From Flavobacterium tegetincola DSM 22377 (GTDB lineage Bacteria; Bacteroidota; Bacteroidia; Flavobacteriales; Flavobacteriaceae): a DNA stretch of 49,779 bases. Below the pieces are notes generated by a model that saw nothing but the letters and a program-made list of their open reading frames with translations, ran no database searches and was not told the origin of the DNA. The stretch covers positions 157,075 to 206,853 of the forward strand of contig NZ_KE384387.1 in the NCBI RefSeq assembly GCF_000425485.1, written 5' to 3'. Each line of letters starts with the position of its first letter. Positions within the stretch are counted from its first letter, which is position 1. Below are positions 16,464-24,504 of the stretch, piece after piece. The position numbers were made by a program, and so were the translations under genes.

Positions 16464-16919
16464 TTACTTCTTATAATTGGATTCGTATGTATTGATCCAT
16501 TCGTTAACTGCCATCTTTTTCATTAACTGACCAATCAATTCAAAAGGAATTGCATCTAATTTTTTAAAACGTATGCAACTTTTGCCCATGTCAAGTTTCT
16601 GGGGGCTGTGTTTTGGATATTCATTTACAAACCATTCTAATAATTTTGGATCAGCATAAATACCCATATGGTAAAAATTAATGGAATTTTTTTGATTAGC
16701 GATTGCTGCAAAAGGCAAAGGCTCACTGGTCTTGCAATGGTAACCTGCTGGATAAAGAGCATGCGGCACTACATATCCAAGTCCGCCATAACTAATTGCC
16801 GGTTCAAATCCTGCTGGAAGATGTTCTACAATTACCTCATGCAACTTATTAAATTGTGTTTTTCTATCGGGTGGAATTTGTGCTAAAATTTCTTCCACTG
16901 TAGTTCCCTCTGCCTTCAT
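16464..16919 (-). CDS. DUF1801 domain protein (YdhG-like)
   Basis: This 151-residue cytoplasmic protein carries a DUF1801 (YdhG-like) domain. It begins GTTVEEILAQIPPDRK and contains the family's SYGGLGYVVP, PFAAIANQKNSINFYHMGIY and KLDMGKSCIRFKKLD segments. The fold is known from iron-chaperone frataxin-like relatives, but no biochemical role is established for this type. Length is normal and no residue loss is obvious. It lies immediately upstream of a broken family member (16117-16392), so the pair may be an old tandem duplication. The family assignment is firm and the function is unknown. Confidence 0.82.
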   Translation of the reverse strand: MKAEGTTVEEILAQIPPDRKTQFNKLHEVIVEHLPAGFEPAISYGGLGYVVPHALYPAGYHCKTSEPLPFAAIANQKNSINFYHMGIYADPKLLEWFVNEYPKHSPQKLDMGKSCIRFKKLDAIPFELIGQLMKKMAVNEWINTYESNYKK

Positions 16920-16944
16920 TTAAAACTTATTAAATCTGTTATAT

Positions 16945-17655
16945 TTATTTTCTACTACTCCAAATTTCATGGATCGGATCTCCTTTACTTGAAAAGCCAG
17001 AATGATTCCAATTTCCGTCAATCAATTCAAAATTAAATTTTATTTTTAATCCCACTTTGGTTTCATCTTTGGAAAAGAATGCAATACTCTCTTTGTAATC
17101 ACCATTAATTGTGGTATACGTTCCGCCTCCCGTTCCTAAAAACTGCTTGGTATCCGTATTATAAGCAATCCATTAAAAACGGGTTCCTGAAAGAATTTTC
17201 ATTGTTTTCCTAGGGCCACTTATATCACGCAATTGATTTTTACCATCTACTACACGACCCGACATGAGCCAAGCACCATGCAGTTTTCCCGGCTGATTGT
17301 TATCTATTCTTGTAAATTTAATACCACTTTCCAGAAATCTCAATTCACTATTTGATACTTTGAATTGAAAGGTAGACTCAGTTCCGACGCGTTCCGGCTT
17401 ACTAGAATCAAATTCAATTTTTTCAATTACTGCACCGTTTTTCGTTTCCCACGAACCGCCTTTGGTTTCGATAAATTTTCCCGAAATTTCATTATAGGTT
17501 GTAATAACATGATATCCATCAGAGAAAATTGCAACAGTTTTTAGCTTTTCGTCATTTTCTGATGTAGAGATATGTTCCCAAGCACCAAGCAAATTTTGCG
17601 CATTGGCACCCAGAGATAATAATGTAAAAATAAGTAACGCAATGAGCTTATTCAT
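16945..17655 (-). pseudogene. Secreted lipocalin-like protein gene interrupted by an in-frame TAA
   Basis: The frame starts with a signal peptide (MNKLIALLIFTLLSLGANAQ) and a beta-rich domain (LLGAWEHISTSEND, SDGYHVITTYNE). It stops at TAA (17173-17175) after 160 codons. Without a frame change, coherent protein continues: WIAYNTDTKQFLGTGGGTY, then IAFFSKDETKVG and a natural end WSSRK at 16945. The second half again has a GAW-type repeat of the first half, as in two-domain lipocalin-like secreted proteins of this phylum. The interrupted segment reads SGTRF-stop-WIAYNT, and a Gln codon (CAA to TAA) would restore it. The full product would be 236 residues. A sequencing error or stop readthrough cannot be excluded. 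The family function is unknown to me. Confidence 0.7.
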
Positions 17656-17797
17656 AATAATTTGAATTATTGTAGGTTAGTAATTAAAACTCATTTTACG
17701 CTTGACGCGAAAACGGCCTGTTCTGGCATAATTCCTTTTTGAATCATTTGTCTTGTAAAACGAACTAAAAGCCTCCATTACTTGAAATTAATCTTAT

Positions 17798-18418
17798 TTA
17801 GTTTAAACTTGCATCCTTAGTTTTGAATAAAGGAATTAAAGATTCTCCTGAAAAAACGAGTATTTGTAAAACAATTAAAATTACAATAATGAGTGCAAAT
17901 GCAAATTGAGAGGTTACCTTAATTGCCGCATATTGCGATTCTACTTGTTGCATAATCAACTTTGATTCGTCAAGCTGAATCACAGAAAGTTTGGTTAATG
18001 AAGCAAGAATGCTGTCCGTTTGAATAAAAGGTACATTCTGACTTCTTGAAATTATATCTTCCAGCTTTTTAAAGTTGCCAATCAATTCGTCTGCTGTTTC
18101 TTTCTCTATTTTTGTAAGTTTTGTTTTGCTAAATATTGCAAAAGTAGTGTTGAACTCTTTGGTCAAATTAACCATTGCGTTAGTTAGGTCTGGTTTTTCA
18201 TTGTCTTGCAAAATTTCTCTTATTTCATATGTATTTTGTGCCATTTTAAGGATGTAATTCTCTACAACCAATCGATCATCGTACATAGTGGAAATGGAAT
18301 TTTTTACATTTTCGGTATGCAATTGATCCAGATAATTACTTAAAAGCACCAGTAGGCAAAGCGCTATGAGTACAATTGACGCCACTAGTTTATTTTTGAT
18401 ACTGTAAGTCCACTTCAT
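17798..18418 (-). CDS. MCP-type four-helix-bundle sensory domain membrane protein
   Basis: This 206-residue protein has an N-terminal membrane helix (about 9-29), a roughly 140-residue helical periplasmic region and a second membrane helix (about 172-190). A short cytoplasmic tail follows. The layout and the helical pattern (YDDRLVVENYILKMAQNTYEIREIL) match the 4HB_MCP_1 sensory module of chemoreceptors and sensor kinases. There is no HAMP, methyl-accepting or kinase domain, so it is a stand-alone sensor module. Such orphans are common in flavobacteria. What it senses or signals to is not visible here. It has its own gap on both sides and no obvious operon partner. Confidence 0.7.
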   Translation of the reverse strand: MKWTYSIKNKLVASIVLIALCLLVLLSNYLDQLHTENVKNSISTMYDDRLVVENYILKMAQNTYEIREILQDNEKPDLTNAMVNLTKEFNTTFAIFSKTKLTKIEKETADELIGNFKKLEDIISRSQNVPFIQTDSILASLTKLSVIQLDESKLIMQQVESQYAAIKVTSQFAFALIIVILIVLQILVFSGESLIPLFKTKDASLN

Positions 18419-18720
18419 AAATAATTTCTGTTTTTGCCCGTTACTGTAAAATTTCTGCCGAAATTAAATACTCTTCTAATTTTCGATAGGACCGATTAAA
18501 AATATCGGATTTCGGCTTTGCAAACTTGCGTTTATTAGATACATAATCCACTAATATAAAACAATTTTACGAAATAACACAAGATTTACCAGAAGTTGAA
18601 AAACGCAATTGATTGTTCAAAAAGGGTTTCATTGCGATTTAGACATGAAAAAACGAATGTAGTTAGGAACTTATTGCTCGTTTTTCAAATGGTTTACGCT
18701 CTCAAATGTTGCAGACTATT
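18419..18720. other. Intergenic stretch without recognised content
   Basis: About 300 bp of AT-rich DNA between two minus-strand genes. I see no conserved frame, strong hairpin or promoter motif. An open frame on the plus strand from 18596 overlaps the TPR lipoprotein gene and looks spurious. Confidence 0.4.
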
Positions 18721-19386
18721 TTATTTTTCTGCTGCAATTTTCCTCACTTCTGGACTTATCAAGTTCGGGTCCAGTTTATCCGTAAGGTTGATGTATTTTT
18801 TAAGGCTGTCTTTCTGTGTAAAATAAGCATAAGACCTTGCTAGCGAACCATAAATTTTAGCATTATTCGGATCTAATTTTAATGCGTTTTTTAAATTTTT
18901 AATGGTGAGTTCAAGGTAGTCTACTTCTTTAGTTTCAAAAAATAATTGGCCATAACTGGTCGCCATACTTTCATATACTTTTGGATTGTTTGGATTGATT
19001 TGAAGTGACTTTTTAAATAATGAAATGGATTGTTTTAACTCGTGCTTCATTCCCATAAGATTGCCAAATCCCCAATACACCTCAGCATTTTCTGGATCCA
19101 AGAGCCAAGCTTGGTTGAATCTTTTCATCGCTGTTTCGGGATCGTTGTTATAAAAATTGCCCCAGGCCTTTCCAACGTAATGTTCTGCAGCTAATTTTCT
19201 ACTTTTAAATAGTTTATCGCAATCTAAAAGAAATGCAATGTCGCTTTTAATTTGTTGCTCACATTTTTTAACGGATCCATACATGGGAAGCAAATTAATT
19301 CCTTCCGGACAATCTTGTTTGGTGGTACATCCGAGTAGCATAATTGCAAAAATGAACAAGGTATTTTGAAGTACAATTTTAATCAT
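18721..19386 (-). CDS. TPR-repeat lipoprotein
   Basis: Starting at the ATG of MIKIVLQNTLFIFAIMLLGC, this is a 221-residue lipoprotein with the lipid-modified Cys at residue 20. The 13 codons upstream in the open frame (to 19425) are not signal-like, so I prefer the internal start. At least three TPR units follow the acidic-aromatic pattern: KAWGNFYNNDPETAMKRF, YWGFGNLMGMKHELKQSI and AKIYGSLARSYAYFTQKDS. TPR lipoproteins usually scaffold protein contacts on the periplasmic side; the partner is unknown. It has no clear operon mate, being separated by gaps on both sides. Confidence 0.78.
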   Translation of the reverse strand: MIKIVLQNTLFIFAIMLLGCTTKQDCPEGINLLPMYGSVKKCEQQIKSDIAFLLDCDKLFKSRKLAAEHYVGKAWGNFYNNDPETAMKRFNQAWLLDPENAEVYWGFGNLMGMKHELKQSISLFKKSLQINPNNPKVYESMATSYGQLFFETKEVDYLELTIKNLKNALKLDPNNAKIYGSLARSYAYFTQKDSLKKYINLTDKLDPNLISPEVRKIAAEK

Positions 19387-19573
19387 GATTTTAAACGTAT
19401 TGAAATAAACTGAATTATAATGCATTTAATTTGTGATCACCATTTTGATAAATAATCGTAAAACCCTTACAGTTTTAAGAGAAAGCAATAGTATAATTTA
19501 CCATTTTTTTCACAGGACTGGGAGAAATAATATTTTTTACAAATGACTTTCTATTATTTTCATAATTCACGAC

Positions 19574-19870
19574 CTATTGTTCACAATACCTTGCCAGTAA
19601 TCCATTCTTATCTTTGACAAATAATCTTCTTTCTCCATAATAATATTCAATTCGATCAATCGTAGCAATAACAGAATCTGTTTTTTTGTCAATTAAAGTA
19701 TCGTTTTCAAGCCTTAAATAGTTGTTCTCTCTAAAATCTAAAATATCGGAAACATATCCTTCACCATTGCTACCACAGTATTTCCAAAGACTATTTTTTA
19801 AGTCATTTTTAGTTCCACAAGATTGAAATTGAAACGCTAACATCAGAAATAGTACGATTGAATTTTTCAT
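19574..19870 (-). CDS. Small hypothetical lipoprotein
   Basis: This 98-residue product has a lipobox ending at Cys18 (FQFQSC). The short mature domain is rich in aromatic and charged residues (SLWKYCGSNGEGY, IEYYYGERRLFVKDKNG) and ends in Cys-Glu-Gln. Three mature cysteines including the lipid anchor are visible. I do not recognise a family. It is one of several minus-strand single genes separated by spacers of 130-150 bp. The signal peptide and clean stop make it likely to be real. Confidence 0.6.
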   Translation of the reverse strand: MKNSIVLFLMLAFQFQSCGTKNDLKNSLWKYCGSNGEGYVSDILDFRENNYLRLENDTLIDKKTDSVIATIDRIEYYYGERRLFVKDKNGLLARYCEQ

Positions 19871-20018
19871 GAAAATAATTTTGGTTTAACGACTTGCAGT
19901 ACGTGATTCTCTAAGATTTGTGGCGTAATTTAGCAAATAAAAGCCGAATAGAAAATTCGTAAGGTTTCCCATAAGTAGACTAAAAAACCATTAATTATAG
20001 ATCGTATTAAATCAGGTA

Positions 20019-21041
20019 TTATTTAATTGCATCTTCAAAAGTAGGTCTTTTTCGTTTTCCAGAAATAACATCATTAATAGTCGATCTGATATTTTTATTT
20101 ACGGAGTCATTACGTTTTAATTTAATCGCATTATCTATAATATCTTTCGCTTCTTGATCTTTACTGGCTAAAAGTAAATTCATAGCATGATTGCCCATTA
20201 AAACAAAATCATTGGGTTTTCTTTTTAGAGATTCTTCAGAATAATATAATGCTTTATCAAAGTCTTGCAAGTGCATAGCTTCCAATGCGGCTTCCATAGG
20301 AATGGAATGATTTTCTAATTCAATTCTACAAGCATTTTCTAAATATTCAAGAGCTTCATCGTGCCGTTCTAATCTTTGAAACGATTTTGATATTAGCACC
20401 ATACTTTGCCAATGCTCAGGGACTATCTCAAGGCATTTTTGAAATTCTTTTACAGATTCTTCAAGTCTTGATTTCTCTGATTCATTCAGTTTTTTTCTTT
20501 GGTATCCATCTAGCAAAATCAATCCGTCTTGTTTCTTTCCTGCTCGCTCAAATAGGTCATTAAATTCTTGATATTTTTTATCCTCTTCTACCTCTTCATT
20601 AATCTTGTCATAGATTGTTCCGTTCATAAGATTTGTTATTTCTTCTGGAACTAACTCCTTTCCATACTTTGAATAAGGGTTAAGGATAAATGTTGCTCCT
20701 TTTGCAACTGCAAATAGATCCTGACCTTTCAAACTCATGAAAGAAACTTCATCTTTTATAATCCCTTTATCGAAAATCCTGTTTGAAGAAGTGAAAATTG
20801 GAATTTGCCCTTGTTCAAAAGTTACAAATCCAACAACTGTGTTCTCCTCCAATGTTTGAATTCCTTCATCGGAATTTGAATTCCCGTCCGTCAATACAAA
20901 CAATTGATTCCATAACAATTTTTGATAAAATTCTTTTTGAGCAGCTATTTCAGATGAAGCACGCATCAAGCTCTTTTCCAGTTCATTTTCTGGAAATGTG
21001 GAGTCCGTTTTCTTTTTTTTAAATATGTCAAATATTCCCAT
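20019..21041 (-). CDS. SseB-domain protein with C-terminal TPR repeats
   Basis: This 340-residue cytoplasmic protein starts with a short basic leader (MGIFDIFKKKK). An SseB-like domain follows at about 15-135, shown by GFVTFEQGQIPIFTSSNRI and GATFILNPYSKYGKELVPEE. From about 185 onward there are TPR-type helices (LEESVKEFQKCLEIVPEHW, DEALEYLENACRIE, DKALYYSEESLKRKPND). SseB proteins were named for enhanced serine sensitivity in E. coli; the domain also occurs next to toxin-immunity and secretion genes, but no activity is assigned. There is no signal peptide. It lies between two small secreted-protein genes with inverted-repeat spacers on the upstream side. Confidence 0.75.
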   Translation of the reverse strand: MGIFDIFKKKKTDSTFPENELEKSLMRASSEIAAQKEFYQKLLWNQLFVLTDGNSNSDEGIQTLEENTVVGFVTFEQGQIPIFTSSNRIFDKGIIKDEVSFMSLKGQDLFAVAKGATFILNPYSKYGKELVPEEITNLMNGTIYDKINEEVEEDKKYQEFNDLFERAGKKQDGLILLDGYQRKKLNESEKSRLEESVKEFQKCLEIVPEHWQSMVLISKSFQRLERHDEALEYLENACRIELENHSIPMEAALEAMHLQDFDKALYYSEESLKRKPNDFVLMGNHAMNLLLASKDQEAKDIIDNAIKLKRNDSVNKNIRSTINDVISGKRKRPTFEDAIK

Positions 21042-21057
21042 TTCGTAATTGTAATTA

Positions 21058-21171
21058 TGTAACGTTTATGTATCAGAATAATTGCGGCTTTTTATGCGAG
21101 GATTTTCCGAAGAAAAATCAGACGTTACAAACACGCAACGACCTTTGAGTAAGCACTAAATCGCAATTATT
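21058..21171. repeat. Spacer with two interleaved perfect inverted repeats
   Basis: TGTAACGT (21058-21065) pairs with ACGTTACA (21122-21129). AATAATTGCG (21077-21086) pairs with CGCAATTATT (21162-21171). Both matches are perfect and the two pairs interleave, a pseudoknot-like order. A small inner hairpin, GATTTTCC with its partner, lies between them. The spacer separates two small minus-strand genes. Confidence 0.55.
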
Positions 21172-21172
21172 T

Positions 21173-21568
21173 TTATAGGACATAAGTTTGTAATTCAGTT
21201 TTTTCATAGTTATGATTCAAGTCATAATTCAATATAATTTTCGGTTTTTCAAAAATCTTATTGCTGAAATAGGTACTGTATCCAGCTTTTCCCATTTCAT
21301 ATTCATAAGTCAAGTCAATATCAGTTGTCAAAATTCCGTAACTAACCTTATAAGTTCCATTTCCGTAATATCCGCTCGAAAATGTTCCGTCAGATTTTAA
21401 AATCAGTGTGTCTGCTACGTGAGGCGATTCCAAACAACAGTGTTCGTTTTCGTAATTTGTATTTACATAAGTTCCGATTACTTTTGATTCAGTCATAGGT
21501 AGATTGCCTCGTAAAATTAATAATCCTATGAAGAATAAAAGTCCAATTCCAAATATTTTACGTCTCAT
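21173..21568 (-). CDS. Hypothetical small membrane-anchored or secreted protein
   Basis: This 131-residue protein has an N-terminal hydrophobic segment (about 4-20, FGIGLLFFIGLLIL) that may be an uncleaved anchor. A beta-rich outer domain follows, with an adjacent Cys-Cys pair (NEHCCLESPHVADTLIL) and repeated Gly/Tyr turns (DGTFSSGYYGNGTYKVSYG). The latter pattern resembles small lipocalin-like or copper-resistance-type domains of Bacteroidetes that measure 'KSDGTF'-type strands, but I cannot name the family. It is bounded by inverted-repeat spacers on both sides and shares strand with its neighbours. Confidence 0.6.
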   Translation of the reverse strand: MRRKIFGIGLLFFIGLLILRGNLPMTESKVIGTYVNTNYENEHCCLESPHVADTLILKSDGTFSSGYYGNGTYKVSYGILTTDIDLTYEYEMGKAGYSTYFSNKIFEKPKIILNYDLNHNYEKTELQTYVL

Positions 21569-21584
21569 TTCCTAAGTTGGTTAC

Positions 21585-21704
21585 AACGGTTCTCGGCTTT
21601 GCTGGGTTGCGAACTTCGTAACCGATTACTTTCCGCTAAGATAAATTTTCTTGCGAAAAATAGAAGTGAATTTCCCACCTATTTCGCAATCTTGCAAAAC
21701 CGTT
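21585..21704. repeat. Bulged palindromic intergenic element
   Basis: The two ends are nested inverted repeats: AACGGTT (21585-21591), TTTGC (21598-21602) and TTGCGAA (21607-21613) on the left. TTCGCAA (21683-21689) and GCAAAACCGTT (21694-21704) lie on the right. The arms are separated by unpaired bulges, and a GAAA/TTTC mini-hairpin with a GCAA loop lies inside. The overall form recalls recombination sites that fold as single strands, but the attC core bases are not matched. Confidence 0.55.
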
Positions 21705-21705
21705 A

Positions 21706-21719
21706 TTGGCAGTAGTTAA
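21706..21719 (+). repeat. Left terminal inverted repeat of a 497-bp unit
   Basis: TTGGCAGTAGTTAA is the reverse complement, in 13 of 14 bases, of TTAATTACTGCCAA at 22189-22202. The pair encloses the broken lipoprotein gene. The stop codon of that gene lies inside this arm. Confidence 0.5.
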
Positions 21720-22180
21720 AAATGTTTAATCGCTTTAATTCCCGAATATATTTCTATTTTATTAATAATTTCAGTATCAAATCTTTTTTCAATTCTTTCT
21801 TTTTCATCATTGCTAAAGTCTTCTTCTTTTAGCCACTGATTATGTCTTTTAGTGAATACGGAACGAATTGATAGAATAGTTGGTCCATTTTCATTTCCAT
21901 TTCCCACAAATGATACATAATACATTTCTTCAGGCTCTGATTGAAAATAAAAAATTCTTGTATCTAAAAATCCAAAACCTCTTTTTTTCCAATCATCATT
22001 GTCTTTCCATTTTGCAGGAATTTTAAGTTCTGGATTTTTCACAAACTAAGTTTCAATTGCTTTTTCAATATTCTGTTTTGGCGTTTCAAAAGTTCTATTA
22101 TCAAAACCTCCTAAAGTTCCATCACAACTAATTAATAAAGAACTGAATAAAAGAATAAAAAAGAGTTTAATTTTCGCGAT
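21716..22180 (-). pseudogene. Broken small lipoprotein gene (start lost, in-frame TAG)
   Basis: The C-terminal part, from about 22039, reads KNPELKIPAKWKDNDDW and ends GIKAIKHF. It opens only after a TAG at 22046-22048. The same frame upstream of the TAG encodes a convincing lipoprotein signal: KIKLFFILLFSSLLISC followed by DGTLGGFDNRTFETP. So the TAG cuts a lipoprotein about 40 codons after its lipobox. No ATG precedes the signal peptide in this frame before a TAA at 22193-22195; the codons there read ATC-GCG. Start loss plus nonsense point to decay. A short protein initiated from GTG at 22042 would lack any export signal. The family is not recognised. Confidence 0.65.
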
Positions 22181-22188
22181 TCTGCGGG

Positions 22189-22202
22189 TTAATTACTGCC
22201 AA
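22189..22202 (-). repeat. Right terminal inverted repeat of a 497-bp unit
   Basis: TTAATTACTGCCAA is the inverted partner of 21706-21719. It lies just beyond the point where the signal-peptide frame of the broken lipoprotein gene loses its start. About 150 bp with nothing recognisable follow before the flavin monooxygenase gene. Confidence 0.5.
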
Positions 22203-22351
22203 CTACTAAATATTCTAAACTTTATACAACACTTTCATGAACCCTAAAAATCCTCAAAGCACTTCAACCAGTTCTTCAGTCATTAATTGCTCTAAACTTC
22301 CAATAATTGTTTTTAACCACTTGAAATAGAAATACTGAGATTACAAGAATG

Positions 22352-23419
22352 TCATTGCTTTGAATTGTTTACCACTTGCAAGGTTGCTACAATTTCCTTA
22401 ACCGTTTCACGAGCAGTTTTTCCCACACCGTAAATGGTTGCTGATGCAAATCCGGTCCAGTTGCCATAACCCACAAGCCACAAATTGGGTTCTTGTATGG
22501 ACCGCGTATTTATAGTTGCAATTGTATCGTTTTCCATAATATTCAATGATTCTAGGTGATTTAAGTTGGCTCTAAAACCAGTGCACCAAATAACAGCGTC
22601 AAAAGCCTCTTTAGTTCCATCTTCCCAAATCACTCCGTCTTTATAAAATTCCTTAAAGGGACGATTGGCGTTTAAGACATTTCTATTTCGTGCTTCTTTT
22701 ACAGTTTCAATCATGACAATATTGGCGAGCGAAACACTAAAATTGCCTTTGTTTTCTTCGTTTGATTTTCCTAAAAATTTTTGTGTTGCTTCATTAAAAA
22801 GGTAACGGCCGTCAATAGCGTCCGGGAGAAAGGAAGGTTCGCTTATCGTTACCCATTTTGTCGCAGCTACTTTTGAAACTTCAGCTAAAATTTGTGCTCC
22901 CGAATTTCCTCCGCCAATAATGAGCACTTTTTTATGTACCAAATCGGTGGCATTTTTATAATTGACAGAGTGCATTTGCACACCCGAAAATTCATTTGGA
23001 TCTGGAACCTTTGGAATAAAAGGTTTTCTGGCAGTTCCAGTGGCACTTACTAGCGTTTTGGAATAAAAAACACCCTTATTGGTTATGATATTGAAAAGAC
23101 CATTATCTTGCTCCACTTTAAAAACTTCTGTATCTCTTTGAATGGGAAAAGCATAGCGCTTTTCATATGCTGCTAAATAATCAATAAATTCCATTTTGGT
23201 AGGATATTCTTCCTCACTTTTTGGCATTGCCCAACCGGATAATGAACTATAGTCTGAAGGCGAAAATAGTTTCAGGCTGTCCCAAGTGTGCAACCAAGAA
23301 CCGCCTGCAACTCTTTGATTGTCCAAAATTAAATAGTCCAACTGGCTTCTTCTTAAAAAATAACCTACAGACAATCCTGCTTGACCGCCTCCAATAATAA
23401 TTACATTGTATATTTTCAT
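22352..23419 (-). CDS. Flavin-containing monooxygenase-like FAD/NAD(P) oxidoreductase
   Basis: This 355-residue cytoplasmic enzyme is a two-dinucleotide-fold flavoprotein of the CzcO/ArsO type. The FAD-binding motif VIIIGGGQAG is at about 6-15, with GGSW shortly after. A second glycine-rich motif (VLIIGGGNSG) near residue 170 should bind NADPH. The ATG-type motif SATGTARKP and the late DAVIWCTGFRANL segment are also present. Relatives oxidise diverse substrates and are often found next to arsenic or metal genes, but none is present here. The substrate is unknown. It lies between two small lipoprotein genes without evident operon linkage. Confidence 0.82.
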   Translation of the reverse strand: MKIYNVIIIGGGQAGLSVGYFLRRSQLDYLILDNQRVAGGSWLHTWDSLKLFSPSDYSSLSGWAMPKSEEEYPTKMEFIDYLAAYEKRYAFPIQRDTEVFKVEQDNGLFNIITNKGVFYSKTLVSATGTARKPFIPKVPDPNEFSGVQMHSVNYKNATDLVHKKVLIIGGGNSGAQILAEVSKVAATKWVTISEPSFLPDAIDGRYLFNEATQKFLGKSNEENKGNFSVSLANIVMIETVKEARNRNVLNANRPFKEFYKDGVIWEDGTKEAFDAVIWCTGFRANLNHLESLNIMENDTIATINTRSIQEPNLWLVGYGNWTGFASATIYGVGKTARETVKEIVATLQVVNNSKQ

Positions 23420-23534
23420 TCAATTACTTTTAATGCGGTTGCCACAAAGAAATCCGAATTAAAAAATTAGTTTCGGACTTTCATAAAACGAATCGACTGC
23501 TAACATAACGTTTCTTTTATTCGCCGTGACGCCT

Positions 23535-23957
23535 CTAAAATTCTTTTATACCAAATCCAAGTGGCGCTTTTAAAGCTCCAGAATCGTACATATTGATATA
23601 TATTGAAACAGTATCTTTAGAACCTTCCCAAGTAACGCGGTAATTGTCAAGAATTGCCATGCCCATCATGCCGTTTTTACTTTTTATTGGACAGCAACTT
23701 CCCGATCGGAAATAAGACACTTTTTCGCCGTTAGGTCCGGTTAATGCATTCAAATACCTTCGCTCATTTTTTGGACCATTGGTACTTGCCACTCCGCCAA
23801 CTTCCACTGGATTTTTTTCAGAAAGTCCGTAGGATGAGTTTGTGGAAATTTCTTTTAGTTCAAATGTATTGTCGTCTAGCAAAATTGGGCTGTTGCTTTT
23901 GGTAGACGAACAAGAAATGGTGCAAAGGACGAATGCTGCAATTACTAGCTGTTTCAT
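23535..23957 (-). CDS. Small lipoprotein of unknown function
   Basis: This 140-residue protein has a lipobox ending at Cys16 (LCTISC) and a mature beta-rich domain with NPVEVGG, NERRYLNALTGPNG and SYFRSGSCCPI. Close relatives are common in flavobacteria. They are often labelled as a phosphooctonate aldolase in databases, which I believe is a misannotation because no aldolase motif is present. The Cys-Cys pair followed by Pro-Ile may be functional. It is a stand-alone gene on the minus strand with its own upstream gap. Confidence 0.7.
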   Translation of the reverse strand: MKQLVIAAFVLCTISCSSTKSNSPILLDDNTFELKEISTNSSYGLSEKNPVEVGGVASTNGPKNERRYLNALTGPNGEKVSYFRSGSCCPIKSKNGMMGMAILDNYRVTWEGSKDTVSIYINMYDSGALKAPLGFGIKEF

Positions 23958-24151
23958 ACTGTTGTTTTTTTGTTACTATGATACTTTTTTTACCTGATAC
24001 ATTAAGCCATAACTTTCGCAAAATGCCGTTTGGAATGCGTTCATCAATTAAACACTATTTCTTAGTTGATTTTAATATTACTATCAAATCATCTATAATT
24101 CCATCTCTTTTTACTTTGAACTATTCCTTTCAAGCCGCAACATTTTCAAGC

Positions 24152-24345
24152 TTAATATAAATTTTTAACCGAATTTTTCTGCTGCTTTTTAAAAGTATGT
24201 GATGCGTTTTCCAACTCTTTTTTTAGTTCCAATTCAGTTAGCTTTGGGTCTCCTATAATTTGATTCTTTAATGAAATGTATTCATTTTTTAGCACTCCAA
24301 ATAGTCGTATTTTCCAATTTCATGTAGTTTTGAGGACTGCATCAT
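24152..24345 (-). pseudogene. Small gene with apparent 1-nt frameshift
   Basis: One frame starts MMQSSKLHEIGKYDY at 24345 and stops at once after the DYLEC segment. The -1 frame, which begins just there, continues FGVLKNEYISLKNQI and runs to KKQQKNSVKNLY with TAA at 24152. Adding one T to the TATTTG run joins the two into a 64-residue helical, lysine-rich protein. Both halves have a codon and residue composition typical of real flavobacterial small proteins. I infer a single-base deletion. No homologue is recalled with certainty, so the call is moderate. Confidence 0.45.
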
Positions 24346-24504
24346 TTTGGGTCTTTGGTTGGTGTTTTTTTTATTATTGCAAAACATTTTATACTGCCTT
24401 GCAATACAACTAAGATAGTTAATTCTATGATAAGTTTGATTACCAAAAATTATTTATGATGCTATAAAAAATTCGTTTGTTATGAGATTAGAATTATAAA
24501 CCTT

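Noticed and set aside
17695..17780. Short minus-strand frames (MEAFSSFYK and a second frame ending ASSVK)
   Set aside because: Each has fewer than 35 codons, two frames compete, and neither resembles a known family. Possibly a gene remnant but not supportable.
18596..18826. 76-codon plus-strand ORF
   Set aside because: Its second half is antisense to the TPR lipoprotein gene and the composition is that of a shadow frame.
21585..21704. Classical integron attC site
   Set aside because: The arms are inverted and bulged, but the conserved GTTRRRY core and its partner are not found and no integrase is present.
22255..22340. Short minus-strand frame reading FKWLKTIIGSLEQLM
   Set aside because: Only 28 codons without a start codon, stop-bounded on both sides. 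It looks helical but cannot be called.
23933..24160. 75-codon plus-strand ORF
   Set aside because: It overlaps a real lipoprotein gene start on the other strand and has no signal, family or ribosome context.
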